Shown here: in pieces, positions 1 through 7,782 of the stretch
Layout: each line of letters begins with the position of its first letter
How positions within the stretch are numbered: the first letter of the stretch is position 1
DNA from: Methanobacterium spitsbergense
GTDB lineage: Archaea; Methanobacteriota; Methanobacteria; Methanobacteriales; Methanobacteriaceae
NCBI RefSeq assembly: GCF_019931065.1
Contig: NZ_JAIOUQ010000001.1
Coordinates: 1-31,642 of the forward strand
Direction of reading: 5' to 3'
Length of the DNA stretch: 31,642 bases
The notes under the pieces: generated by a model
Told to the model about the DNA's origin: nothing
What the model saw: the letters and a program-made list of their open reading frames with translations, nothing else
The model's database searches: none
Program-made: the position numbers and the translations under genes

Positions 1-69
1 AATGGACAACAAAACACGGAAAACATCAACAACCCCCAACAACTTGACAGCCCCATAATATCCTCATAA
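1..69 (+). CDS. possible C-terminal tail of an upstream gene (partial)
   Basis: Frame 1 is open from the window edge to a TAA at 67-69. It encodes a 22-residue hydrophilic tail rich in Asn and Gln. A second frame is also open over the same stretch (from an ATG at position 2 to a stop at 56-58), so frame choice is not certain. The tail frame is preferred because it runs in from the edge. No function can be assigned. Confidence 0.3.
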   Translation, partial: NGQQNTENINNPQQLDSPIISS

Positions 70-128
70 TGTATTAATAAATGGATATTTGTTCATTTTC
101 TTCTAATTTTTACATTAAAAACTAAAAG

Positions 129-160
129 TTTTTATATTTAAACAGGTTATTATATGTCAT
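129..160 (+). promoter_or_regulatory. candidate archaeal promoter for the 52-aa cysteine protein
   Basis: A TATA-like TTTTTATATTTAAAC lies at 129-143, and a second, TTATTATATG, starts near 147. Either would put a transcription start about 20-40 nt before the ATG at 198, leaving the ribosome binding site GAGGGGGA (186-193) inside a short leader. Inferred from sequence only. Confidence 0.35.
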
Positions 161-197
161 ATATTGGTTAGAAGAAATTTCAATCGAGGGGGATGTT

Positions 198-356
198 ATG
201 GATAATGGATTTGGAATGAACATAGAAGTTAAAAGTAGACCAATAGACTGTAAAATGAACGCAAATAGTGCAACAAACTCAGCTAATTCAGCGTTATGTG
301 ACAGAACCGACTGTCCATCCTATGGTAAATGGTATTGTCCATTTACAGGCTGGTAA
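198..356 (+). CDS. 52-aa cysteine-containing small protein, unknown
   Basis: This is a short ORF with a strong ribosome binding site (GAGGGGGA, 186-193) spaced normally from the ATG at 198. An alternative ATG at 193 hits a stop after eight codons. The protein has no signal peptide or membrane segment. It carries four cysteines (residues 18, 34, 39 and 46), with C34-x4-C39-x6-C46 close to the C-terminus and an aromatic end (WY-C-PFTGW), which suggests metal binding or a disulfide/zinc knuckle. It stands alone between a candidate promoter and a T-rich stretch near 366. I do not recognise a family. The good start signals and clustered cysteines are the evidence that it is a gene. Confidence 0.6.
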   Translation: MDNGFGMNIEVKSRPIDCKMNANSATNSANSALCDRTDCPSYGKWYCPFTGW

Positions 357-515
357 TAATTTTATATTTTTTTTAAATTTCTTTGGTTTATTTATTTTTA
401 ATATCAATTTATTATAATCCAAATACACTTAAATAGCTTGATATATTAATATCCTTGAAGATAAATATGTTTATAGTTAAAATTACTTTATTTGGACTTT
501 TGTTGGAGATTTAAC

Positions 516-998
516 ATGAACACTAAAATTAACAATATTTTGGAGATAAGCAGATTGGCAGGTATTGCCATTGGAATATTTCTGGCTATTTATTGGGGAA
601 ACAACCCGATACAGCAGTTCAGTATAATAACAGCATTTGCTGTAATCTTTATTGCAGGTTTAACAGGTATTGAAAGTATATTCTTTGGTGAAAGTGCATC
701 TGAGCAATCAGGATACACCGGTGGAAGGGGTTATCAACGACAATCTGGAGCAAATAACCTTGCACTTGCAATTACAGCCATACTTGTATATCTGTTAGGA
801 TGGGGTTACTTTGCTCAGCTAGCCATTATGTCAGTTTTAATAATATTCCTGGCCCTCTCTGGAACAAACCATGCGTACAGTGCTATTAAAGAAGGCAACC
901 GCAGCATTAAAAATATGTCGCGTCCAATTATGACCATTGTATTTCTTGTAATACTTTTGTTCTTCATGCTAAATTCTATTTACTACCCTTTAACTTAG
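516..998 (+). CDS. DUF6790-like integral membrane protein
   Basis: This 160-aa protein has four hydrophobic segments at about residues 11-30, 35-52, 85-117 (probably two short helices) and 140-158. Between helices 2 and 3 is a conserved-looking loop with FFGESASEQSGY and YQRQSGANNLA, and later NHAYSAIKEGN. I associate this pattern with the DUF6790 family of methanogen membrane proteins (recalled, not searched). The function is unknown. The ATG at 516 is chosen because GGAGAT (505-510) is well spaced from it. An in-frame TTG at 492 would add eight residues with no ribosome binding site. The gene stands alone. Confidence 0.75.
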   Translation: MNTKINNILEISRLAGIAIGIFLAIYWGNNPIQQFSIITAFAVIFIAGLTGIESIFFGESASEQSGYTGGRGYQRQSGANNLALAITAILVYLLGWGYFAQLAIMSVLIIFLALSGTNHAYSAIKEGNRSIKNMSRPIMTIVFLVILLFFMLNSIYYPLT

Positions 999-1189
999 AT
1001 AAGAACTGTAAAACCCAATGAATCTGGATGAACACATTACCATCCAAGTTTGGTTATTTGATTTCATTATTAGATGATAGATTTAAAACTGAAATTTAAA
1101 TTGATTCATTCTCTTTTTTAAAGAAAAAATTTAATTAGTAACAGAGTTATAATGTTATATTACTTAAAAATAAATAGAGGTGGAATTGT

Positions 1190-1435
1190 ATGGCAATTGA
1201 AAAAGAAATACAAAGCCTTGAACTGGATTTTGAAGATTCATATGAGTTATATGGACAATCTGTTTTAAAGGAGATTGTAGGTGCTGTAAAGAACGACCAA
1301 GAAATTGTTAAAATTGAAGTTTCTTCTGCAATTTTTATTTACCGTGAGTATATTGAAACAAAATATATTACTGTTGATGTTATTCCATTCCACCAGGTTC
1401 GAAGGTGTGCTGCCCTTCTAAAAGATGAGGAATAA
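1190..1435 (+). CDS. 81-aa conserved-looking hypothetical protein
   Basis: A small acidic soluble protein. The N-terminal half looks helical and the C-terminal half (residues 40-72) looks like alternating beta strands ending in FHQVRRCAALL. There is no signal peptide and only one cysteine. The ribosome binding site GAGGTGG (1177-1183) is 6 nt from the ATG, and a TATA-like TTATATTACTTAAA lies about 35 nt further upstream, so it appears to have its own promoter. I do not recognise a family. It could be a small regulatory or adaptor protein, but nothing in the sequence shows that. Confidence 0.7.
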   Translation: MAIEKEIQSLELDFEDSYELYGQSVLKEIVGAVKNDQEIVKIEVSSAIFIYREYIETKYITVDVIPFHQVRRCAALLKDEE

Positions 1436-1572
1436 ATCACTAAATTAAATTAGTTAATTATTTTTTTACAAATTATATTATAATGATATGTATATTCAAT
1501 TTATTTCCATCCCTTTTAATCAAAATTTTCTGATGTATATCAATACCTTTGTTTGACAATTAATTAGAAGAA

Positions 1573-1584
1573 TTAATAAATAAT
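1573..1584 (+). promoter_or_regulatory. TATA-like box ahead of the double hairpin
   Basis: TTAATAAATAAT is centred near 1578. At the usual archaeal spacing of about 25 nt, transcription would begin near 1603, exactly where the GC-rich hairpin pair starts. Inference from spacing only. Confidence 0.3.
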
Positions 1585-1602
1585 GACAACATAATATGAT
1601 TT

Positions 1603-1647
1603 GTTCTGGTGGCGGGGCAGAACTTAGGGCTCTGAGGGGTTCCCTAA
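1603..1647 (+). ncRNA. candidate small structured RNA: two adjacent hairpins
   Basis: In an otherwise AT-rich gap this 45-nt block is GC-rich and forms two back-to-back perfect 6-bp stems. GTTCTG (1603-1608) pairs with CAGAAC (1618-1623) around a G-rich loop. TTAGGG (1624-1629) pairs with CCCTAA (1642-1647) around a 12-nt loop. A TATA-like box sits about 25 nt upstream. It has no coding potential and is not upstream of any nearby start codon, so an independent small RNA is more likely than a riboswitch. I do not recognise the family. Strand is inferred from the promoter. Confidence 0.35.
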
Positions 1648-1940
1648 AATAATAAAAATAGAATAATCTGACCGATTTAAGCCTTTTAAACTTAAAATAG
1701 GTATCTTTTTGTGATTAAACTCATTTAATCTCTGTTTTTTACATTAGAGGATATCTAAGTTAAGATCAAGATAATTATATGTGTAAATTAAAATAAATAT
1801 TAATTCTATTTTTTTGTTTTTATTTATTTTACAATATTTTAGCTTTTAACATTTCTTTAGTTAATGAAAAATGTATATACACATAAAAATAATTTGATAT
1901 ATTCAAAACAAATACATTATAAATCTGTTTAAGATATCCA
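1648..1940. other. AT-rich non-coding gap
   Basis: No ORF with plausible start signals is seen here on either strand. The stretch is AT-rich with scattered TATA-like runs, for example AAAATAATTTGATATATTC near 1885-1903. Nothing else is recognised. Confidence 0.5.
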
Positions 1941-2162
1941 AGTGAACTACCCCTTCCTTTCGGAAGGAGCTTCTTCCTTCATTAAATCCACTAATGTGGT
2001 TTTTTTCAGAGAAGCTTTAATTTCCGTAGTTCCTACGGTACTGATTAGATTAAGTGTAGTATGCTTGGTTATCGCATACGATAATATTAATTATTGTTAA
2101 ATTATTATTTATATGTAGTGGTTGGATTCATCCCCACCCTCACACATGGAGTATTCTCCAAC
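1941..2162 (-). mobile_element. internally deleted IS200/IS605-family (TnpB) element remnant
   Basis: The low-coordinate end carries the tnpB stop and the typical right-end hairpin (CCTTCC 1952-1957 / GGAAGG 1962-1967) followed by GTAGTTCACTT on the minus strand, as in archaeal IS1341-type elements. The high-coordinate end has an imperfect hairpin, GTTGGA (2121-2126) with TCCAAC (2157-2162), containing the block GGGGATGAATCC on the minus strand. I read that as the other subterminal end or as a second tnpB fragment. Only about 40 recognisable tnpB codons remain between them, so the element is a deletion derivative and cannot move by itself. Perfect hairpins CCAC/GTGG (1988-1999) and CCGTAG/CTACGG (2024-2038) lie inside it, in the tnpB 3' coding part where the guide-RNA scaffold would be. 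It ends only 31 nt before the protease start at 2193. Confidence 0.6.
1947..2090 (-). pseudogene. tnpB: C-terminal fragment of TnpB (IS200/IS605 OrfB)
   Basis: The minus strand from about 2060 to the TAG at 1947-1949 reads LNLISTVGTTEIKASLKK and, just before the stop, MKEEAPSERKG. The VGTTEIKA and (Q/E)EAPSERKG blocks are characteristic of the very C-terminus of archaeal TnpB proteins (known from the family). Upstream the frame reaches a stop at 2091-2093, and the RuvC core and zinc finger are absent, so only about 10% of the gene remains. TnpB is an RNA-guided nuclease. This remnant cannot be active, although the 3' hairpins corresponding to the guide-RNA scaffold are still readable. Confidence 0.65.
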
Positions 2163-2192
2163 ATTAAGATAAAAATCCTAGGGAATGAAATA

Positions 2193-3281
2193 ATGAAGTT
2201 TAAAAAATTATCACTCTTGATTTTAGTTGTTTTGATTATAATTGCAGGTGTTGTTGCTGTTCAATACTTTACTGGAGGTAATTCCCAGTCTAATTATAAT
2301 TCCCAAACAGCGGGATCCGTTGTTTATATTGAAAATGGTGTTTCAGGCGTGGTTACAATCAATGATCCATTCCTTAACAGAACTACAGCAATCACTGTGA
2401 TATACTATCCCATGGATACAGGTACAGGTTTTATTGTAACCAACAATGGTTATATTATAACAGCACTCCATGTGGTAGGTGATCTTAAAGCACTCGATAA
2501 ACAGCAGCTTAAAATATTGAGTAGTAGCGACATAGAACGTTATACCGAAATGGCGGCTGTTAAAGGTTATATTGACCAGTACAATCCAGAGTTAGTATCT
2601 GAACTTGGAACTTCCTCGGCCGATCCAAACAGCACAACCAATGCATTAATTCAGAGAGGTCTTCTATCTGTTAGTTCTACAAAACAGGTTATAAAAGTCA
2701 AAGTACCAAATATTGACCAGAAATTTACCGCAACACTTGTGGATGTGGGAAATCCTAATATAGGTGAAGATGTGGCACTTTTAAAGCTCAACACAAATCT
2801 TAATAATTTACCCACACTTAATATAAGTTCAAAAAAGCCTACGATTCTAGAAAAAGTCCATATGTATGGGTATCCAGGTTCGAACAGCACAAATTCAAGT
2901 TTTAATCAGCAGGAGCTGAAACCATCCATTTCTAATGGATTTTTAACCACCGAAACAGCTAAAAATAGCACAAACTCCAATAACAATTTCAATATTCAAT
3001 CCATATTTGAAAATCTTGTCAACTGGTTTACAATATCTTCCACATCACAGACTGTCGCAAATAGCTCAATATATTATGGTACCACTGCCGAAACAACTAA
3101 GGGTGAAAGTGGAGGTCCTGTTATGGATTCACAGAATAATGTACTGGGGATTATAATTTTTGGTGTGGAATCAAGTGACTTATTCAAACAGCAAATCAAA
3201 ATAACATCCAGTCTTTTCATGTCTTCAGATTACATTGTACAGATCTGTAAGAAGAATAATGTTTCAATAAATGTTGTTTAA
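2193..3281 (+). CDS. membrane-anchored trypsin-like (S1) serine protease
   Basis: This 362-aa protein has an N-terminal membrane anchor or signal (residues 4-26) followed by an exported protease domain. The triad is visible: His93 in ITALHVV, Asp193 in GEDVALL and Ser306 in GESGGP. This order fits the chymotrypsin/HtrA fold. There is no PDZ domain. A roughly 60-residue Asn/Ser-rich insert (about 230-295) precedes the serine loop. It probably cleaves proteins outside the membrane. The ATG at 2193 is preferred because CTAGGG lies about 10 nt upstream and the hydrophobic anchor starts there. An in-frame ATG at 2094 would translate the transposon remnant instead. Any promoter would fall inside that remnant, for example ATTATTTATATG near 2104. 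The gene stands alone. Confidence 0.85.
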   Translation: MKFKKLSLLILVVLIIIAGVVAVQYFTGGNSQSNYNSQTAGSVVYIENGVSGVVTINDPFLNRTTAITVIYYPMDTGTGFIVTNNGYIITALHVVGDLKALDKQQLKILSSSDIERYTEMAAVKGYIDQYNPELVSELGTSSADPNSTTNALIQRGLLSVSSTKQVIKVKVPNIDQKFTATLVDVGNPNIGEDVALLKLNTNLNNLPTLNISSKKPTILEKVHMYGYPGSNSTNSSFNQQELKPSISNGFLTTETAKNSTNSNNNFNIQSIFENLVNWFTISSTSQTVANSSIYYGTTAETTKGESGGPVMDSQNNVLGIIIFGVESSDLFKQQIKITSSLFMSSDYIVQICKKNNVSINVV

Positions 3282-3424
3282 ACTCTATTTACCCATTTGA
3301 GCGTAAATTATCTACAAACAGTTTATAATTAGAATATAAGAAAGGGTGAATAATAATTAGGGTTTAATAGATTATGTATTTATTTTTTTAATTAATCTTT
3401 ATTTTTAGGTATTATTCATCTATT

Positions 3425-3667
3425 TTATTTCTTTTTTTCAGATTTTTTATATTCATCCGATTTTTTCTCAAGTGTAAGAACATCTTGGTAAATATCAGCC
3501 CATATTTCTGCTTTTAAATTATTACCCGATTGTTTTTTTATTTCATTACATCTTTCCTCAATTTTATCCAGTTCTTTTTGATGTTCAATTTCCAAATATT
3601 CCTTGTTTAATTGTTCTAACTTTTTTTCTATCCTTTTGTTGTCAGATTTAAGAAATTTAAATTCCAT
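3425..3667 (-). CDS. 80-aa coiled-coil hypothetical protein
   Basis: A highly charged Lys/Glu-rich protein. Residues 10-50 and 55-80 are strongly predicted to be helical with heptad-like spacing (KRIEKKLEQLNKEYLEIE), so it probably forms a coiled coil. It has no membrane segment. GGGGAT lies about 8 nt upstream of the ATG on the minus strand. A perfect 7-bp inverted repeat (3746-3761) sits about 80 nt upstream of the start. No family is recognised. It could be a structural or anti-sigma-like partner, but nothing shows that. Confidence 0.6.
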   Translation of the reverse strand: MEFKFLKSDNKRIEKKLEQLNKEYLEIEHQKELDKIEERCNEIKKQSGNNLKAEIWADIYQDVLTLEKKSDEYKKSEKKK

Positions 3668-3745
3668 GTTTGAATCCCCATAGTAACAAATAATAATCTA
3701 ACTTTATTATGTTGGTTTTCATTAATGAAATTAATGATAGATTTT

Positions 3746-3761
3746 ACAGTTTAAAAACTGT
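3746..3761. repeat. perfect inverted repeat ACAGTTT-AA-AAACTGT
   Basis: A 16-bp palindrome with 7-bp arms between two minus-strand genes. On the plus strand it is followed by TTTT, but no plus-strand gene ends here. It could be an operator for the coiled-coil gene or a terminator-like end for the channel gene. Function not shown. Confidence 0.4.
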
Positions 3762-3832
3762 TTTTATGAATAAAAATTGGGTGGTGCAAGAAATAATTTA
3801 AGAAAAAAAATAAATAAATTATTTATTATTCA

Positions 3833-4441
3833 TTACAACCGCTGTAACACCTGTTCTAATGGGAAGATAATTAAATAAACTACTTCCGCATATGATGGGA
3901 TGTAATAGGAGAGCAATATTGCCAGAAACACCAGACCGGTAAATGCGATATTAATCCTTTTTGTGAAGATAATCTGTGCTTTGTCTACTGTATCAAGTAT
4001 AAAATTGTGTCTAGTTGCATATTCCCAGTTTAAGAAGAGAAGTACAGCTATACCCAGCATGTTTAAATTAAACACAACATGTGTTACTGGAAACTGGCCG
4101 TAATCACCTGTTAATGTTGATGAAAATGGAACCAATACAATAAACAGCAGCCAGATCACATTTATCCACAACAATGTGCCATCCATCCTGTCTATCTGTT
4201 TAAAAATACGATGGTGTATTTTCCAGAAAACAGCAAGAAGAACGAAACTAATTATAAGTGATATAAGATTTGGTATGATATTAAGAATAGCATTTGTCAC
4301 AGCTGCATTAGTTAACGGGCCAGAGATTTGAGGAGCAGCTAACCCCAAAACCAGCAAAGTCATAGCAATGGCAAATATACCATCAACAAGAGTTTCAAGA
4401 CGTTTAGTGTCCATTGTACCAGAAATTTCAGATTCAACCAT
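3833..4441 (-). CDS. TMEM175/DUF1211-type membrane channel protein
   Basis: A 202-aa protein with about six hydrophobic segments. Its first helix carries the hallmark of the prokaryotic TMEM175 (DUF1211) family: R14-LETLV-D20-GIFAIAMTLLVL, corresponding to the RxxxFSDG pore-lining signature, with the FS positions replaced by LV. Family members form potassium-permeable channels in the cell membrane (established for bacterial TMEM175). The start at 4441 is chosen because GGGGTGG is 6 nt upstream. A longer reading to 4477 would add 12 residues without a ribosome binding site. It is a single gene with no obvious operon partner. The LV substitution is a mild departure from the canonical motif. Confidence 0.85.
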   Translation of the reverse strand: MVESEISGTMDTKRLETLVDGIFAIAMTLLVLGLAAPQISGPLTNAAVTNAILNIIPNLISLIISFVLLAVFWKIHHRIFKQIDRMDGTLLWINVIWLLFIVLVPFSSTLTGDYGQFPVTHVVFNLNMLGIAVLLFLNWEYATRHNFILDTVDKAQIIFTKRINIAFTGLVFLAILLSYYIPSYAEVVYLIIFPLEQVLQRL

Positions 4442-4813
4442 TTTAACCACCCCACAATAAAATTCAAAACATAACAATCATATCAGTAACACAATAAGTT
4501 TATTCTATTTACTTAATTCAACGCATTTTATTTATAAAGGTTTTGCTTAGAGATAGAGGATTTTTAGAAATGAAAAAATGATTAAGATAACAAAAATCCA
4601 AACAAGAGTATAAATTAGGCCAACACACAACTATAACAAACATTCCTAAAAAATGAATAACAATAATCCATTGGAAATTGAATTAACTCACAGAGGAATA
4701 AAATAAATAAAAAAAATTATGAACTTCTCTTACACCAAAAATTTATGGGAAATATGTAAATTTAAAAATAAAATAATAAAATTTGTTTAATAAATGTTTA
4801 GAATCTTTAAGTA
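4442..4813. other. non-coding gap upstream of the channel gene
   Basis: AT-rich. It must contain the channel gene's minus-strand promoter: TTTATAAATAAAATGC on the minus strand near 4524-4539 is TATA-like. I see no supported gene or RNA. A 23-codon ATG frame near 4720 lacks support. Confidence 0.4.
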
Positions 4814-4954
4814 TCAATTTTGTTTATTACACCATTCTTCCAAGGCTTCTATTGCACCCTTTGATAATCTACCCTTTTTATCTCCGAATTTGTTTAGGGC
4901 CATTATCCTAAATTTTACCTCCAATTCAAAGGGAATATTAATTGTCATTGCCAT
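4814..4954 (-). CDS. 46-aa ribbon-helix-helix-like (CopG/antitoxin-type) protein
   Basis: A small ORF with a good ribosome binding site (GGAGTG, about 6 nt before the ATG). It begins MAMTINIPFELEVKF, a beta strand followed by a helix. It continues with NKFGDKKGRLSKGAIEALEEW, which matches the pattern of short archaeal RHH proteins that read strand, helix, KKG-x-LS, helix. Such proteins are DNA-binding autoregulators or antitoxins (family knowledge). No toxin gene is adjacent, so it may be an orphan. The opposite-strand frame covering 4794-5045 is judged a shadow because this reading has both the start signals and the family pattern. Confidence 0.65.
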   Translation of the reverse strand: MAMTINIPFELEVKFRIMALNKFGDKKGRLSKGAIEALEEWCNKQN

Positions 4955-5150
4955 TTTATCACTCCAAATCAAAAATTGGGGAGAACTGAAAACAGACCCA
5001 CATATTATTGTTCCACAATTTCAAATTCCACAAACAATATTTTAAATATCATTTGATGTGTATTATTATTTGAATGAAGAAGATATAGATTCTTCATAAA
5101 TTAGACCATAATTATGCACGAATTGAGAGATTAAATTTATGATGGTGGTA

Positions 5151-5170
5151 AAAAATGGGTTATAATCCCA
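5151..5170 (-). terminator. terminator for the tetR/aldo-keto reductase operon
   Basis: On the minus strand a small hairpin TGGG-ATTATAA-CCCA (5156-5170) is followed at once by a T run (5155-5151), about 40 nt past the reductase stop. The 4-bp stem is short, and the T run is the likelier signal in archaea. Confidence 0.4.
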
Positions 5171-5208
5171 AAAAACTATAATTTAGTTCGGAATATTCTT
5201 CCTATTCT

Positions 5209-6426
5209 TTACATGTTCCTTGCTCTTCTGTCAGTCCGGTATTTATCAAAACGTAGGTATGTCTTGAATATTGGTGGGAATATTTTGGTTATAACACCTT
5301 CCATATCACCTGATACATCGTCTAAAAGGTCCATGATTGGTAATTCTTGAGGACAATGTCTTTCACACTTCCCACACTTGGTACAATTAGAGGCGTAAGC
5401 GGGTTTACCATGGATTACTCCTAAACTCAGTGCATACATAATCTGTGTTTCTATTTTATTACTAGGAAATATTTTTGAGGAATCGTACATCTCGAAACAT
5501 TTGGCTATATCAACTCCAGATGGACATGGCATGCAGTAGCGGCATCCAGTACATCCTATTTTCATAAGTTCCCTATATTTATCCCTGACCTGCCCTATTA
5601 TGTCTAATTCCTCTTTTGAAAGTGAATTTGGCACTGCTTCATCCGCAATTTTGAGATTTTCTTCGATGTGTTCCTCTTCATTCATTCCTGAAAGAACACA
5701 TGTTACTTCAGGATGGTTTAAAACCCATCTTAAGGCCCATTCCGCAGGTGTTCTCTTTACTTCTGATTTGTCCCATATTTCTTGAACTTCGGGAGGTATT
5801 GCACGTGTGAGGTTACCTCCTCTAAAAGGTTCCATAACTATTATTCCCAATCCTTTTTGTGCAGCATATTTTAAACCTTCTGTTCCTGCCTGGTTTTCTT
5901 CGTCAAGATAATTGTATTGTATCATACAAAAATCCCAGTCGTATGAATCTACAATCTCTTTGAAAGTGTCTTTATCTCCGTGGAATGAAAAACCTGCATT
6001 TTTGATTTTTCCAGCTTTTTTTATTCTATCTAAGAATGTTAATACATCCAGTTCAATCATCTTTTTCCAGTTTGTTGCGTGGAGGCCGTGTAGCATATAG
6101 TAATCTATGTATTCTATGTTGAAATTTTCAAGCTGGACTTTGAAAACATTTTCAATATCTTCCTTATTTTTCACATTCCAAGGTGGAAGTTTGGTTGCAA
6201 TTTTAACCTTCTCTCTGTAGCCATCTTGAAGTGCTCTTCCAACCAGTGGTTCGTTCATGTAGGCTATTGCTGTGTCTATGTAATTTACACCATGGTCTAT
6301 AGCGTATCGTATCTGTTTAATGGATCTTTCTTCGTCTGTTCTTCCGTTTTTAGATGGCAATCTCATTGCACCATACCCTAAAACCGATAGTTCATCCCCA
6401 TTTTTTTCTACTTTCCGGTATAGCAT
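5209..6426 (-). CDS. aldo/keto reductase with C-terminal 4Fe-4S ferredoxin domain
   Basis: A 405-aa cytoplasmic oxidoreductase. Residues 1-285 form the aldo/keto reductase barrel, with the catalytic set visible as Asp51 and Tyr56 (YIDTAIAY), Lys79 (ATKLPP) and His113 (MLHGL). Residues 290-362 carry two iron-sulfur clusters' worth of cysteines: C292, C295, C298 and C301 (GCTGCRYCMPC), then C348, C351, C354 and C358 (CTKCGKCERHCP). This fusion is common in methanogens and clostridia. It reduces a carbonyl substrate, perhaps with electrons passed through the clusters. The substrate is unknown. It lies 62 nt downstream of the tetR gene on the same strand, so the two probably form one operon under TetR control. 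Confidence 0.93.
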   Translation of the reverse strand: MLYRKVEKNGDELSVLGYGAMRLPSKNGRTDEERSIKQIRYAIDHGVNYIDTAIAYMNEPLVGRALQDGYREKVKIATKLPPWNVKNKEDIENVFKVQLENFNIEYIDYYMLHGLHATNWKKMIELDVLTFLDRIKKAGKIKNAGFSFHGDKDTFKEIVDSYDWDFCMIQYNYLDEENQAGTEGLKYAAQKGLGIIVMEPFRGGNLTRAIPPEVQEIWDKSEVKRTPAEWALRWVLNHPEVTCVLSGMNEEEHIEENLKIADEAVPNSLSKEELDIIGQVRDKYRELMKIGCTGCRYCMPCPSGVDIAKCFEMYDSSKIFPSNKIETQIMYALSLGVIHGKPAYASNCTKCGKCERHCPQELPIMDLLDDVSGDMEGVITKIFPPIFKTYLRFDKYRTDRRARNM

Positions 6427-6488
6427 TGTATTTTAGCCCTCCACAAATTTATCTATTAATTTTTTTATCTTTAACAAAATTTTTATCA

Positions 6489-7049
6489 TTATTTTGATAT
6501 TCCATCCCAGAAAAGTTCAAATGCTAAATTGATATTTTTTTCATTCAAGTTTTCTGGATACTTGGTGAAATGGCTTACAGTTCCAAAGATATTGCCCCAG
6601 AAATAATCCATTACCATTTCATTGTACACCATTTTGATTTCATTCTTTTCAATGCCCTTCTTGTAGATTTCCATTACTTCCACAAATCTGGTTTCAGCTT
6701 GTTCTTTGGTAAGTGAAGTAATATATGGTGAACTGTGGAAAATTAGGATAAATTGGAATTTATAAGGGTTATTGATGCCGAAGTTGATGAATTTTAGCCA
6801 TAATTTTTTTACATTTTCTTTAAATGATTCTTTATCGTTGTAGTTTCCCTTAACATCGTTCAACATACAACCCTTGATGTTTAGGTATAGGGTGTTTATC
6901 AATTCTTCTTTGGTTTTGAAGTAATGGAATAATGTTCCTGTGGCCACTCCAGCTGTTTTTGCAATTTCTGCTGTTGATGTTCCATGGAACCCGCGTTCAA
7001 CAAACAACTTAAGTGATACATCTAATATGCCCTGCTTTTTATCGTTCAT
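6489..7049 (-). CDS. TetR/AcrR-family transcriptional regulator
   Basis: A 186-aa regulator with an N-terminal helix-turn-helix at about residues 25-48 ([20 protein letters not shown]), typical of TetR, and a variable ligand-binding C-terminal part. It is first in an operon with the aldo/keto reductase 62 nt downstream and so probably represses both genes until an inducer, possibly a toxic aldehyde or ketone, binds. A near-palindrome at 7095-7106 overlaps the predicted transcription start and is a likely operator, implying autoregulation. The ligand is unknown. Confidence 0.92.
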   Translation of the reverse strand: MNDKKQGILDVSLKLFVERGFHGTSTAEIAKTAGVATGTLFHYFKTKEELINTLYLNIKGCMLNDVKGNYNDKESFKENVKKLWLKFINFGINNPYKFQFILIFHSSPYITSLTKEQAETRFVEVMEIYKKGIEKNEIKMVYNEMVMDYFWGNIFGTVSHFTKYPENLNEKNINLAFELFWDGISK

Positions 7050-7094
7050 GGTATCACATTGATAATTTTTATTGTACTCCTAAACATAACTATA

Positions 7095-7106
7095 GACTGA
7101 TTAGTC
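7095..7106. promoter_or_regulatory. candidate TetR operator GACTGATTAGTC
   Basis: A 12-bp sequence that is palindromic at 10 of 12 positions, lying 46 nt upstream of the tetR start. A TATA-like TATTAAATATG on the minus strand (7112-7122) would place transcription initiation within or next to this site, so a bound dimer would block the promoter. Inference. Confidence 0.5.
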
Positions 7107-7331
7107 AATTTACATATTTAATACTTGCGATCATACAAGATCAAGTTAGGATATTCTATTCAAAAATAGTAAAAATTTAAAATATTAAAAAAAATAATGG
7201 TTTTATAAATTCACATTTATTTTATTATTTTTTATTTTTTCGCAAGTTATTCAAAAAAAATGTTTAAAATTTATATTTGAAATTTATATCTTAATTTAAT
7301 AAAAAATCACTGCAACATTCTTAATCTTGAT

Positions 7332-7490
7332 TCAAGAACCGCTTAAATTCTTGTTTTTTGTTGTAAATGAAGAATTAATTTTATCTACAATTTTATCTTT
7401 ATCATTGCATTTTGGACAATCCAGCTCTTCATTAGGGTTGTATAATGCGCCACAGTGTATACATTTAAACTCTATCTTGGTTTTCCACAT
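7332..7490 (-). CDS. small zinc-ribbon protein, copy 1
   Basis: A 52-aa protein with FKCIHCG and DCPKCND, a CxxC-x14-CxxC zinc ribbon, with a basic C-terminus. The start at 7490 (MWKTKIEF) is chosen because the paralogue at 7783-7917 starts at the same point. The longer frame to 7541 adds 17 residues with no ribosome binding site. The zinc ribbon suggests a nucleic-acid or protein-binding accessory. The specific role is unknown. It differs from copy 2 mainly in its longer C-terminal tail. Confidence 0.65.
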   Translation of the reverse strand: MWKTKIEFKCIHCGALYNPNEELDCPKCNDKDKIVDKINSSFTTKNKNLSGS

Positions 7491-7782
7491 TTTATCTTTC
7501 TCAAGGTTGCAATTGTTGTCTTGAATAATTAATATTAACAATATAATTAATTATCAATTTTCAAAAAATTTTTTTAATTAAGATAGATGTTAAAAATCAG
7601 GATATTTATAGTTAACGATTCAAATAAAATTATATTTAGATAAATACAAAACGTTTTTTTAAACAGTATTTTAATGTAAAATAATGTATATCCAGAGATA
7701 AATTGATAAAAAAGTTAGATGTTTAAATTAAAGATCGCTTAAATAGTCTATCTCAGCTTTGAATCCAGAATTAATTTTGATT

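Noticed and set aside
1603..1647. SECIS element for a selenoprotein
   Set aside because: The upstream gene has no in-frame TGA, and the hairpins lack the internal A-rich loop expected of archaeal SECIS elements.
2094..2192. N-terminal extension of the serine protease
   Set aside because: The added 33 codons translate the transposon remnant; the signal anchor and ribosome binding site support the ATG at 2193.
4794..5045. Plus-strand 83-codon frame
   Set aside because: No ribosome binding site; the minus strand has a short RHH-like gene with good start signals in the same place.
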